From Panagrolaimus kolymaensis (Eukaryota; Nematoda; Chromadorea; Rhabditida; Panagrolaimidae): DNA of 64,000 bases. This document shows, piece after piece, positions 24,901 through 36,500 of the stretch. A program made the position numbers and the translations under genes. The notes below the pieces were generated by a model. That model did not search any database and was not told the DNA's origin. It saw nothing but the letters and a program-made list of their open reading frames with translations. The DNA lies in the NCBI GenBank assembly GCA_028622995.1, contig JAJQJQ010000017.1:124001-188000 (forward strand). The letters run 5' to 3'. Position 1 is the stretch's first letter. Each line of letters starts with the position of its first letter.

Positions 24901-26834
24901 ATAAATAATGTTTGTTGAAAAAAGTGTGCGTCAAAACTCAGATTCAAGTTAAAACTGATGACAAAAGAAGTCTTTTTTATATGTATGTACATCTTGTTTA
25001 CCGCTGCCAAATTTTTAAGCATTTTTTCTTATTTTAGTTTTAGACACGTTCTCTCTCTTTTTCTTCTGCCAAATAAGACTCCATTTTGTTGTTTAAAAAA
25101 AAGTAAGTTTATTGCTATTTGGAATGGTGGATGGATGCTTCATGGCTTTCCTTTTTTCTAAAAGAAAAAGCCTAGAAGTTTTTGTTGCCACAAAAAAAAA
25201 ACACGAATGTTTTTAGAATCGATGTGCGTCATCGTTTTCGTCATTATTATTAAAAAAGAAAAAAGAAGATAACAAGCCGGGCTTATTCTTCATTTCCAAG
25301 TTTTTTTCTTAAAACAATAAAATTGAATCACTTTTTGAAGTCATAAAAAACCCAATGGAAAATGCTTAAATTTTTTTCTATTGCAAATTGCAAAAGAAAC
25401 GTATGTTTGACGCAAAGCTTTTTCTTTAAATCTTCATCATAAATAAAAGTGAAAGAGAATATTTAAAAAATATTTAAAGCTATATAGCCTCAACAAAAAA
25501 GAGTAATAAATATCGCGAATAGAGACAATCCGAATGAGATAAATAAAAAAGAACGTGGTTCATTTCAAAAAAAAAATGTGTAAGAACTTCAAAAACAGCT
25601 TTTTCATCAAATATTCATTCCAAAGATTACTTAATTGAGGAACGAAAAAAATTCCTATTGTTTCTTTACACTTAATACAACGCGTTTATTGTATCAAGAA
25701 AATAAGAGGAAAAATTTAACAAGAAATTTGATTTAAATTTCCACCCTTTCAAATCACTATAATAATAAGCCTTTACGCTTTGCATTTTTGTGTCAGTAAT
25801 AAATCGCATATTTGCCTCACCTTTTTTAATCATTTTTTGTTAGAAACAATTGAATCAAATAACTGCATGAAGAAAAGAAAGTGGTGATAAAATGAACAAA
25901 CTCTCTATTCCATCAACAAATAACATTACCGCTGAAAATTCAAATCAAGCATTTTCATTATAGCTTTGAGAATAAATGAGTAAGTTTATAAATTTCCGTA
26001 ATTAAAACGCGCGAACCCTCTTTTAAAAGCGAAATACAAACCTTCATTGATTTAAGAATTCAATGAGCTCATTCGAAGAAAATCGACAGAAAGCACGCGT
26101 TACCGAAACAAAAACAAAAAAACTCGCCGATAGTTTTTTTTTCTCATCCATTTGTAGAAAATTGCCTTGACCTCAAAAGCTCCAATATTTTTTACACAAT
26201 TCAACTTCTTCTAAAGTATCCTATTTTATTTTTAAATCAAAAAGAATTATGTAGCATAAATATCAAGTAAAAACAGTCGTAATTGGTTTTCAAAGAAAGT
26301 AAATTCTTTCAAATTTTTAAAAGGTGAAAACTATGGCATTGATTGCCTAAGAATAAATTAATTTTTTACACGTTGCAAAATTTACTAATCTTTTATCAAA
26401 AAATTATTGTATTGTTATGATTTGCAAACCCAGCAAAAATCAAAAAGGCAAAAAATACTTATGTTTACTGTGGAATATGGATCAACAGAAAGAGAACTGT
26501 GTCTATACCATTAATCTCACGTTATTAAATTTTTACATTAAAAAATAAAACTATACATAAATTTTTCAATATGTACATATTTATGATTTATGGATTCGAT
26601 ATTCTTATGTACATATATCTTATGTACATATAATAAACATGGCTATCTACCAACCATTAAACATTTTTAATAGTTTGTAGTTCCTTTTAAAAAAATGATA
26701 AGGCATTACTCCATGTTCATCGTTTCAATAAATTGCTTCAAAATTTGTGCTCTTATTAACGTAGCTTCCATCGCTTCTCTCATTTTACTTTCATTCCCAC
26801 CTACTTTTTTGTTTTACGTTATTATTTAACAAAA
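12913..26834. other. 14-kb gene-poor, simple-sequence-rich region
   Basis: No confident coding gene. The open frames are Lys/Phe/Leu/Ser-rich products of A and T runs, with no recognisable domain and no splice-consistent extension. About 13.4-18.9 kb is purine-rich on the + strand, while about 19.1-22.3 kb is pyrimidine-rich. There are clusters of CTTG, GTCA and GTC/GAC microsatellite-like tracts, for example near 14.5-14.6, 15.1, 15.9 and 19.35 kb. The T-rich minus-strand sense of the left part would suit long 5' introns of lin-59, but no such exon was proven. No tRNA, snRNA, SL RNA or rRNA was recognised by eye. Confidence 0.5.
23518..23709 (-). other. High-complexity island with a 63-codon open frame lacking a start
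   Basis: Within the gene-poor region this stretch has balanced composition. On the minus strand it reads 63 codons without a stop, from just after a TAA at 23709 to a TAA at 23518-23520. The encoded segment includes KKVTGKETRSHKKQSHIGNK and LQHCGKAHDSIGPGYQSR and has no Met. It could be the last exon of an undetected gene, a gene fragment or a chance frame in a structured RNA. No family is recognised. Confidence 0.3.
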
Positions 26835-27987
26835 ATGACTCTTCCTAAAACACAGAAAGCTCAAGTTTGTGAAGCACTTCATCAAGATCCAACTTATAAA
26901 ACTGATTTTCCTGTACCTGAACCTAAATCAAATGAATTGCTTGTTCATGTTCTATTTTCGGGTGTGTGCCAATCGGATGTTTCCATTGTGAATGGTGATA
27001 TTCCCGCAGCTAATTACATTCCCCTCCCAGTTATAGTTGGACATGAAGGCACTGGGATTGTTGCTAAAATTGGTTCCGATGTTAAAGGATTTAAAGAAGG
27101 GGATCGCGTTGGAATTATGGTTAGTTGCGATTTTTTTTATAAATGAATGAAAGTATTTTATTTTTTTTTTTCAGATGACCATTGAAAGTTGCTTTGGATG
27201 TGATCCATGTAAAAGTGGCCAAGAACAATATTGTGATTCCCTCAAACTAGCAGCAATTCATTCACATGGAACATTTCAAGAGTATTGTATTGTTAGCGCC
27301 GCTCATGCTCATCGACTTCCCGATGAAATTGATCTCGCAAAAGCAGCTCCTCTTCATTGTGCCGTTTGTTTATTTTTGCCTTTTTTGTAGCAAATTCCAC
27401 AATTTTAGGGAGTAACGGTATATCGGGCCCTCAAAGAATCCAATGTTCATGCTGGGGAAATCGTTGCTATTTGTGGCGCTGGTGGAGGCCTAGGATCTTT
27501 TGCAATCCAATTTGCAAAAGCCATGGCAATGCGCGTTTTAGCCATAGACGTTGGCACAGAAAAACAAGACCATTGTAAAAAACTTGGGGCTGATTACTTT
27601 ATTGATGCAACTTCAGTCGATCTTGTTAAAACTGTGATTGAGCTTACAAAAGGTGGCCCTCATGGAGTTATTAATGTTGCAACTTCAACTAAACCCCTCG
27701 AAGATGCAATGCTATATGTTCGAAAACGTGGAACGATTGTTGCAATTGGACTTCCCCATAATCCTAATTTTACTGCAAATTCGTATGTTTTGGTTCAAAG
27801 AGCCATAACTCTCAAAGGAAGTTTTATTGGTAATCGAAAAGATATGGATGAAGTTATTGAATTTTTTGCTCGTGGGCTAATTGATGTTCCAATTGAAATT
27901 CATGGCTTGAGTGAATTACCTGAATTAATGAAAAAATTAAAGAATAATGAAGTTAAAGGTCGATTTGTTGTTGATACTTCAAAATAA
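26835..27987 (+). CDS. Zinc-dependent alcohol dehydrogenase, medium-chain (nematode SODH/ADH type)
   Basis: Exons 26835-27119, 27175-27363 and 27409-27987 join in phase to 350 aa, the normal family length. It would oxidise alcohols to aldehydes with NAD+ in the cytosol. The GroES-like half shows the catalytic zinc Cys (SGVCQSD), GHEGTG and the third catalytic ligand (LHCAGVT). The structural-zinc loop has four Cys with the usual spacing (CFGCDPCKSGQEQYC). The Rossmann half has GAGGGLGSFAIQFAKAMAMR, followed by VLAIDVG, whose Asp suggests NAD+ rather than NADP+. GGPHGVINVA and YVRKRGTIVAIGLP are also typical. The His usually found after the first zinc Cys (CHSD) is Gln here. The closest known relatives are nematode SODH-like enzymes; the substrate cannot be read from sequence. 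Confidence 0.92.
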
Positions 27988-28218
27988 TAATCTTTGAAAA
28001 TTGACAACGAGATATATTGTATTGCGTAGTTTTGTTATAACAACTTTTAAAGCAATTTTTTCTTTCTGCATAAACATCATGTAACCAAAATGTTCCAAAC
28101 AAGAAAAACAAAAAAAAAAGTCATTAAAATCATTTATTATTTCATTACAAATACAAAATAGCAAAGAAAAAGCGAAAATGGAGTCAGTAAAGGTGATTGA
28201 AGGTTGAAATTGAGAAGA

Positions 28219-28904
28219 TTATTCTTTCTTTTCTTCTTTCTTGTCATCTTCTTTTTTCTCTTCATCTTTCTTTTCTTCCTTCTTGTCGTCTTCCTTCTTG
28301 TCGTCTTCTTTCTTTTCGTCATCTTTCTTATCACCACCTTCTTCCTTCTTTTCATCTTTCTTTTCGCCTTCTTCTTTCTTTTCGCCTTCTTCTTTCTTAT
28401 CGCCTTCTTCTTTCTTGTCGTCCTTCTTTTCATCATCTTTCTTGTCATCGGCGGCATCTTCTTTCTTGAAGTCTATTAAAAGACGCTTGGTTCCATGAGG
28501 TTCACCTTTGTGATCTTGCCAGAATTGTCGAGCAGTTTTCTTATCATCACCAACTTTGATATAATAGACAGCGACATAGTGTTTTCCATTTTCAGGAACA
28601 GTTTTACCACCATTGAAGGTAAACTAAAAAGTTTAGGTTAAACATGGTTAATTAAAAAAATGAAGCGTAAATAACGTAGATAAAAAAAACTTACTTCAAC
28701 AGTTGCGTTATCACCATTACGAAGAATACCAAGTGGAGGACGGATGCGGAAGAGTTCATTGCTCGTGCATTTAACTTTAAAAGCACAGCGATCTTTGCTA
28801 TCATTAGCCAATTTGAGAGTTGTGTGAGCAGGATCTTCTCCAAGTTTCTTGCTTGAAATGAGAACACGTTCGGCAGGATCCAATTTGAGAGCAAAATCAG
28901 CCAT
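28219..28904 (-). CDS. MSP-domain protein with Lys/Glu/Asp-rich C-terminal tail
   Basis: Exons 28904-28695 and 28623-28219 give 204 aa. Residues ~5-120 form a major-sperm-protein/VAP-like immunoglobulin fold: LKLDPAERVLISSKKLGEDP, then LKLANDSKDRCAFKVKCTS, RIRPPLGILRNGDNATVEF and KHYVAVYYIKVGDDKKTARQ. The intron falls just after NATVE. From ~135 to the end the protein is almost only K, E, D and a few G, in repeats such as KKEEGE and KKDDEK. Stand-alone MSP-domain proteins are abundant in nematodes, in sperm motility and in other cytosolic roles. The charged tail is longer than in small sperm MSP proteins, so a cytoskeletal or adaptor role rather than a classical MSP is possible. Antisense open frames over the tail are artefacts of the repetitive codons. 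Confidence 0.88.
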
Positions 28905-30118
28905 GTTTGAAGTTGATTTGATATTAAAAGCGATCAGAACAAGAGAGACGAAGAGAGCTGCTTGTTAGCGACTGAACAATTTGTAGAGAAATGAGTTTGA
29001 CTGAAAATGAAGCTTTTATACTAAATTGGGTAGTTCATTTTTAAAGGTTGATGAATGTACATGCAAATTTTTGAGGTTGTTCACGTCGTTGGAGAGCGAT
29101 AATTAACATTTTCTCTTCCTTCTTCAATCATCACACTTTCGCCGCACTTTTCATTGAAGGGATCATGGGAAAATAGAAAATGATGGGAAATTGAGGAAAC
29201 ACGGTGCATAAAACAATGTCTGAGATTATGTACTGTTAAATTTTTTATTAGTTAAAATTACATACAATGCTGGCTCAATTTCTGCAATTTTTTCTTAGTA
29301 TGTAATTTAAATATTGACACAAATTCAATGCTACAAACATTTGTGCTTTTATAGCTTACTTGCTTTAGTAATAACGAACTTTTTATGTGATGAATTTTTT
29401 TGAGTTATCAATGTTTTTAGATAAATAAGATTAATAATTTTATGTTGTGAAATTTTTATCGCTATCCTTTAAATTTATTAGAACTGCTGCTTTAGGCGCA
29501 TTGGCTGCAATTAAAGTGGTTGGAATGATTAATATTGAAGTAAATTTAAGATTTTTGTTCTTAAAATTTAAAGCTTTAATTTTACGATTTTTAAATAATG
29601 TTGAATTGTTTTGTTATGATATTTAACAACTCAAAATTTGCTTCCAGAAATTTCTTTAAAAAATGAAAGAGGAAGTTAGTATGAATCATTAAAAAAAACG
29701 ATGAGGGAAAAGTGAACAATGTTTCATTTATCATTGTTTAAATAAATAACAGAGAAGCATTCTAAAAATTCATTAAAAGTTTATTTGTTCAATGTTTTTA
29801 CAATCATTATGTATGATTGTTTGTATCTGTTCAAGTATGTCAAGGTGATGTCGAACACATTTTTAAGGAAAAAAAACTAACTGTCGTCCGAATAATCTGA
29901 GTCAAAGAAGCAAACTAATTGAAAACAAATAAAAAAGTGTTTGTTTTTTTCTTAAATTTTTTTCTGAAAAACAACATTTTTAAGCTTTTGTATTTTTATA
30001 TTGTTTACAAACAAATATTTTTTTCGTGCTTTAAATGTTTTTCTCTTACTTTAATCCTTTTTAAAAGGTTCAGCAGAAAAGAAAAAATTGCTAATTGTAA
30101 AAAATTCAAAAACTTAAA
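28905..30118. other. Intergenic, with a possible tiny spliced ORF
   Basis: This holds the 5' flank of the MSP gene, then AT-rich sequence. A spliced reading of 29267-29297, 29496-29539 and 29648-29659 on the + strand gives a 28-residue hydrophobic peptide (MLAQFLQFFLS + ALAAIKVVGMINIE + KFL) with GT/AG junctions in phase. This is only a possibility and was not promoted to a gene. Confidence 0.25.
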
Positions 30119-30661
30119 ATGAGTTCCTTCAATTTTGTTTTATTATTATTTTTAATAAATAGCGCCTGTGCAATTCCAGTATCAAAAAAGCCACGAGAAT
30201 TTGATATTTTCTTATCCATTTATGAAATACCTAATGATGCATCTCAAAAATTGACTATCGTAAAACCCACACATTTTTCATGACATTTTTAAAACCTTTT
30301 CTGTTTTTTTCAGGAAAGCCCAGAAGCATATTATGCAAAGCTATTCGAAAAATCCGTTCAACTACATAATTTTGGTGATAAACTTTTATCCTCGAAATCT
30401 TCTCAACTTTTATCAGTTTGGAATCAACTTAAATCTTTATCATATAAAAATCAAATGCCTGTAAAAGATTTTATTTTACAAACCACACAACTTTATAATT
30501 CCCTTTCAAGAATGGATCAAAAAAGATTAAATAAGACTTTCCTTCGACTTTATGGATATAAATTTTCTGAATATTTTGTTTATAATAATTATTCTAAGAA
30601 TACCGCAGATGAATTTTTAGGTGATTCCATAGATAGAATAACAATTGAAGCATTTGATTAA
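30119..30661 (+). CDS. Orphan secreted helical protein, 162 aa
   Basis: Exons 30119-30259 and 30314-30661 are separated by a 54-bp intron ending ttttttcag. The start gives a good signal peptide (MSSFNFVLLLFLINSACA, cleavage expected after CA). The mature ~144 residues are mostly helical and charged, for example SPEAYYAKLFEKSVQLHNFG and QTTQLYNSLSRMDQKRLNKT. No cysteine remains after the signal peptide. No family was recognised; general shape recalls small secreted helical nematode proteins, but the SXP/RAL-2 pattern could not be matched. Coding potential is supported by codon-level complexity against AT-rich flanks and the clean intron. Confidence 0.65.
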
Positions 30662-32398
30662 TCACAAAAATGTTTATTTTTTTATAATTTGTTATTTCTA
30701 TAAAAATTTGATCGTCCTTCAAATTCTTAATTCTTTTTTACAAATGAAAATTTGATTTGTTTAAAAACCAGAAATTTATCCTAAAAATACTTTAAAAAAT
30801 ACTTGTTTGAAAAAGCGATCAAAACTCCAGAAAATTGTAAGTTCACCAAGGTTATAATATCTTGAATGAAAAAAAAAATCTCTGGATTTTTTAAAATTAA
30901 ACCAGATTAGTAATAAAAAAATTTCTTAAACAAATAAACTTCCTCCGGAGACGAGAGTCGTCTATCTTCTCTCTCTTTTTTTTTTTGCTTCTCTCTTTTT
31001 TTTTAGAAAACTAACAACGCCTTTGATGCATTGATTTCGCGCCTTCTTCTTCCTTTCCAAGCTTCAAACTTGCAAGTGTTCTTTTCATCTTCTCCCTTTT
31101 TTAAGCTTGAAAACAACAACAACAACATAAAGATGCCAAAAAAAGGAAGACATGCTGCTTATTCACGCCTTTCTTTTCTCTTGACTTTATTTTTTATTGG
31201 GTTTAAAAAAACATTAACTTTTCTCCACTACCTTTTCATTACGTTTTTTCATCCACTTCCAAAAGAAAAACAAAACATGAATATTGTGTATTATTCATGC
31301 TTTATTGCTTCAAAGTTTATTTAATTTTTTATAAATTTTTCATGGACTTCAAAAAAAAGCAGCATCCAAGTGCGCATCCTCTTTTTTGTATGTAGTAGCA
31401 CTTATGTTTTTTAGTCTACGACCGACAGCTTCTCTTTGATCTTCTTTTTTTTCTCGTTTGCTAACTAGATTTTCTATTTTTATAGCATCCAACCAACAAA
31501 CACTCTTTACTCTTTTTATATTTTTAAATTAAATCAACTTTAAAGTTTAAACGAGTGTGTTTTAATTGTTGAGCCTATTCTTATCGTAGCCATCGCCAAA
31601 AATTAATTTTTAACTTGAGACTTTTAAGATTTTTTTAACCTCGCTGTTATTTTCTTTATAAAAAAGTTTTTAATTTTGTTTTTTGAATAAATAAAATAAT
31701 GTTGCCTTTTTCCCTCAGGGGGTAGTTTATGTTTTGTTTTGTTTGAAATAGCAAACATCACAGGGGCATTATTTGGAGATGGATGGAACTTTCAATGAAG
31801 AATAAGAGGAGGAAGCTTCGCTTATTATCTTTTCTCCACACAAAAACTTTGTTTTCTCCTTTCGTTTTTAAAACTAACAATGTTAGCATAAATTTTGTGA
31901 TTCCTGGAAGTACAGAGTAGCCTTTATTGAAGTTACTTCTTCGAATATATCATCTCCAGAAACTTCTTCTTTTCAATAATAAAGCTTCTTTTTTTATGAA
32001 ACAATCTTAAACTTTAACAAGCTCCCTGAAAGTCCTTTTTTTGTTTTGTTTTTATCTTGATATGCCTATTTTTAATGCAATATGGAGAAGCGTGAGACAA
32101 CACCAAATTTAAGCAACAAAAAAAACAAAATATGTATACATTTATTTTTCTTTTTTCAACAGCAATTTTCTTTCCAATTTAACATTTTTGTTTGGTGCTT
32201 GTTGAAGAGGAAAAAAGACATTTTGCATTTTTGAAGATGCTTGTTAATTGCCAAAAACACGCGTCATGCTTTTTTTTCCAATTGTTCTTTTTGAATGAAG
32301 CCGCTTCAAGCTTCTTTCAAGTTGGTTCCTTATTTTCTTTGTATGTAAAAACCAAAATTTTAGTTACAAAAATTCATAAAAAAAACTAATAACCTATA
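30662..32398. other. Intergenic, pyrimidine-rich
   Basis: T- and CT-rich sequence on the + strand. Open frames such as the one at 31031-31324 are composed of Phe/Leu/Ser runs and show no domain. It probably includes the 5' region of the small membrane protein gene. Nothing else was recognised. Confidence 0.45.
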
Positions 32399-32596
32399 AT
32401 GAACCCGAACATGTTATTCGGTTTTGGAAAAACAAGTCAACTAATGATTCTTGTTTTAACATTGGTTATACTCTTTGCACTTTTGATTTCAATAATTTGT
32501 TATATTCGATGCCGACGTGATCGTTCAAGTTATGTTCTTGATCCAGATATGATTATGCCAGTAGGAAAACCACCTGAAAAAGAATTTTATGTTTAA
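32399..32596 (+). CDS. Small single-pass membrane protein, 65 aa
   Basis: A single exon starting ATGAACCCG. Residues ~13-35 form one transmembrane helix (LMILVLTLVILFALLISIIC). A basic cluster follows (RCRRDR), then a Pro-containing tail (LDPDMIMPVGKPPEKEFYV). The positive residues after the helix predict a type I or N-out topology with a cytosolic tail. The 3' flank has unusually GC-rich sequence (about 32650-32710), probably 3' UTR. The family is not recognised. It could also be the last exon of a longer gene, though no upstream exon was found. Confidence 0.55.
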   Translation: MNPNMLFGFGKTSQLMILVLTLVILFALLISIICYIRCRRDRSSYVLDPDMIMPVGKPPEKEFYV

Positions 32597-33585
32597 CCTT
32601 TAAACCAATAATTGTTGGTTGGTTTTAACCGTTTAATGTAACTTCAGAAATCATTCAATGAGCGGCCAAACGGGACAGTGATTATTAGATATATCGGGCA
32701 GGCTAGATTGTATTTGTAAATATTTTTCAGTTTTTGTGTGTAAAAATATGAATAAATTAAATTTAACGAATCATTTGTTTAATAACAACATACAATTAAA
32801 CAAGAAATACAAACAATATAAAGTTAGATTTATCGAATGTGAAAATCGATGTTTGTAAAAGAAAACGACCAAAAACATGTTTTTCAGAATCATCGTCGAA
32901 AAGAGCAAAAAAAAACGAACTAGATTGAAGAAGAAGAATGCCATCAAATCCCAATAACGCTGTTTTTTTGTCTTAGAATCATGCGATTCAAATATTTAAT
33001 ACAGAAATGAGTCAAATCGAAAAAGAAAATTTTCCAATGTAATAGTTAGGTTAATTTTACAGGTACCATCCGTCATCTCCTTATCTTTCATAATAACATA
33101 CAATTGAATGAGCTATGCTGTGGCTTTCGTTAACACATACATATTATTACTCATAATATTTTTATTTAAAAAAGTTTTTGATTAAAACTGCTAACCACCA
33201 ATATCTTATCTCAAAATTCACAAGTCTTCATGAATAAATACTGTTGCACTAAAGAAATTATCAACATAAAGTTAATCCGGACCAAACCACCCAATGTTAA
33301 AAAGACAAATAAAAAAGACACATAATTATTGGTTTAAAAAAAATTTAATTAGTTTTCAACATAAATAAATACAACACAACACGTAAATTATACCAAAGCT
33401 TAATAATGTACAAGAAATAAATAAAATAATTTAATAAGTTTAGAAAAAGGTACAACGGTTTTACAATGAAAATACGAGTGACTAATATGATATCACAGAT
33501 CAAGTTGGCGAGATAATGAAAACAAGACATAAGCTGATCAGAAAATTGTAAGTTCTTGGAAGGAGGAGGCAGGAGAAGATTGAAA
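32597..33585. other. Intergenic between the small membrane protein gene and the Dopey 3' end
   Basis: Convergent 3' ends of the + strand membrane-protein gene and the minus-strand Dopey gene. AT-rich, with no supported ORF. The minus-strand frame at 33345-33647 is in part an out-of-frame read-through of the last Dopey exon and its 3' UTR. Confidence 0.5.
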
Positions 33586-36500
33586 TTATAGTTGAAGGTG
33601 TTCAGCAAAATCAACGTAGAGAGTATGTTCGAGACGAGCAATAGCATTTTTCAGTGTCATTGATCCATTAATCGAGGCGGCATCGTGAAGGAAGCATTCT
33701 TGCTGTAAAAAAATGTTAATAGGATTTTCATAATACCAAACTATAACAAACTAACCTGTATAGTATTTCCCGTGAGTCCAGCCACGACAGTAGTATGTTG
33801 AGAAGCAAGAGCGTGGAAAAATGGTCGCAATTCGATGAATGATGTAAGAGTTTTTACATTTTGTAAAGAAGCTGAATGAAGCTTTTGTTCTTCAATTGAA
33901 AGCGAGCCGTACTGAAAAATAATGTGTCAGAAAATTTAACAAAACTTAAAACAAACCTTATCACAAAGAAGTTGATGAATTCTAACAGCAAAAGGTACAA
34001 ATGGATCCGTTGTTGAATTAGTCACTAATGAACTAATAAAAGCCCAATGACATGTTTGAAATTGTGACACATGCCCAGATGGAAGAGTACATAGCGTTTC
34101 CAATAATTTACAAGCAGATAAATAAAGTTGCATCCATTGATCATCACGAGAGCATTTGAGGTCATCACCGGTGATATTTGATGCAACACTAATTGAATCA
34201 GATGAAATCTGTTGAAGTTGATTTTCAATTTGAAGTAAAACTTGAACGAGTTCTGTAGCCATTGGTGGCCATATTGATACGAAGCTCAAAGCTGGAAATC
34301 GAATAAGAAGAACGCGGAAACAAGTAAAAACTTGAGCATGTACAACTGGAACTTGACTAAGGCGTAAATTGTCAGATAAGCGTTCTAAAAAACAAATAAT
34401 AAAAACAAGTTTAAAAATAAACCAAAAACAACCTTGAATTTCAGGAAGCTGTGTACCATATTGTTCCATTTGGCTACTAAGAAGTACAAATGCTAGACGT
34501 TTTAAAGCTTGAGCTCTGGATTCGTATTCTTGGTCTTTGTTTATCATCAAACTCGTAATCCCAGTATTTGGAGTTGTTGGAATTTTAGCCATAAGTTCTT
34601 TGAAGCATGCCTTCTCATTAGTCATAAGATTGTCGATAACGATGAGCCATTGTTTCAATGATTGAATATCCATTTTGAAAAAAGATGAATCAAAAAGAAG
34701 ATCAAGAGCAGATTTCCTCCAAACAGATCGCATGTAAGTAAATGAACTGAGAGAAGCTAAGAATTGGCTTGAAGCTAAGAAAAATCTCGCATTTCTTGCA
34801 TTTTTAACTTTCAAATATGGTAGAGTGTTTGCCCAAACAGCTTGCAGAGTTGGTATAAGCTTTTCTTTGTCTTCACTTTTGGTAATTGAATCAATAAGTT
34901 CAGCAAGACAATCAGCAAGTAAAAACAATGCTTGAGTACTATACGCAGGATCCTTTTTGTTGTTATTGGTATCTTTGACAGATGCTCGCAAGTTTGATAT
35001 TGATTTTCTGTCACTTCCTGATTGATTCGCACTTAAAACCAATTGACTTGCAGAATTTCCACTTACATCATAATGAGAAGAAAAGCGGCTATCTCTCGTA
35101 GCCAAGCTCAAAGTTGAACCACGAATAGCAGGACCAGTAGCATCAGGATTGATTGAAGTTGCAAGACTTTTAGTTTCCATCATCGGCGTTGTTTCACCAC
35201 TTTTCATACTTCCTGTATCTTGTCGAACAACAATTGTTCGTTTAAGCCATGATGTAGTTTCCAATTGCCATCCAACAATTACATTAACAGCCTCAGTTAA
35301 TTTTTGACATGCATCTTGAACAGCTCTTGAAGTTTGTTTATCATCAATAATTGTTTGACTTCCACAAATCCGAACAAAATCATCCAATATTCTAAAAAAT
35401 GATCTTGGTGTATCTTTATGAAGGAACGAAAATGCTTACTTGAATTCAAGAAAAACACCTCTAGGAGACAACGTCGAAGGATGAGCTTCAGAAAAAACAA
35501 AATTCAAAGCACTCCAACAATCATGAAGGTCTTTAGGAGGTACGAGTCTAACACAACCGTGAAGCAATTCCAGCATGGCAATTTCGCAAACAGTAGTCTA
35601 AAAAATAATTTAAAATAAATGATATTAAACATTATGATAGCTAACTCGATCATTTGGAAGAGCAGTCACGGTAGTCGTTTTGCCACCAGCAGTTTTCAAT
35701 TCTTTGAGACATTCAGCAATTGCAAAAATAGCATGTTGAAAAGGTAAAACTTTTAGTTCCAATAATAAGTTGGCGATTGTTAATTGTTCATCTGTGTAAG
35801 TAAAGCTTATTTGATCAGCATCAGCTTTAAGATTTCGAGGAGCACGAGTCATCCAAACCACCGAAAGCGCATTAAGTAAAGCATTAGGATGTCTTTTGGC
35901 CACAGGATTAATAAGATCAAATACACGTTGTTTAAGTTGCTCTGAAGTTCCTATTGGAAGTCGAGGTTGAACGCCTTTTTGTGCAACAGCCCAAACGTCA
36001 CATATTGTAGATAAAAATTGCGGAAGTTTTTTGAGAAGTTCATTCCGAGCTTGTCTCCAAATATCAGCAGAAGATTTCAAATCATATTTATTGGCAGATG
36101 ATATAATAGAAGCAGGTGTATCATTGGATGTAAAAACTTTGTTGAATAGATTACCAATCATTTCTGTTGCACCTTTAGTCCCAGGGATCATATTTATTGC
36201 AGAAACCACAGCTCCACTAGAATTCCCGGTTGCGGCATTTTGCGATGAGTTTATTGTAGCGCCGCCAACTGATGCAAATGAATGTGTTGGAGATCCATTG
36301 ACAGGAGAAATGATTGAAGTTGCAGCTATTGATGAGGTTGCAATTACTCCTCCCATTGTTGATGAACTTGCAAATGATGGAGTTTCAAGCATGCAGAAAT
36401 GCATAATTGTTGTTAAAGCTTCGATTGCAATAAGCGCATAATTTTCAGGATAAATTTCACTGCTCGGTGTTAAACTTGCTCTTTTTCGAGGAGATTGCAA

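Noticed and set aside
12913..26834. tRNA, snRNA, rRNA, SL RNA or CRISPR-like arrays
   Set aside because: No GTTCRANNC box, conserved snRNA core, SL sequence or spaced direct repeats were seen by eye; a covariance scan would be needed to exclude them fully.
28197..28498. Overlapping + strand frames rich in Phe/Leu/Ser
   Set aside because: Reverse complement of the AAG/GAA/GAC repeats that code for the MSP protein tail.
33345..33647. 100-codon minus-strand frame as a separate gene
   Set aside because: It overlaps the final Dopey exon out of phase and then runs into AT-rich 3' UTR.
36031..36441. 136-codon + strand frame
   Set aside because: Antisense of a Dopey exon; no homology.
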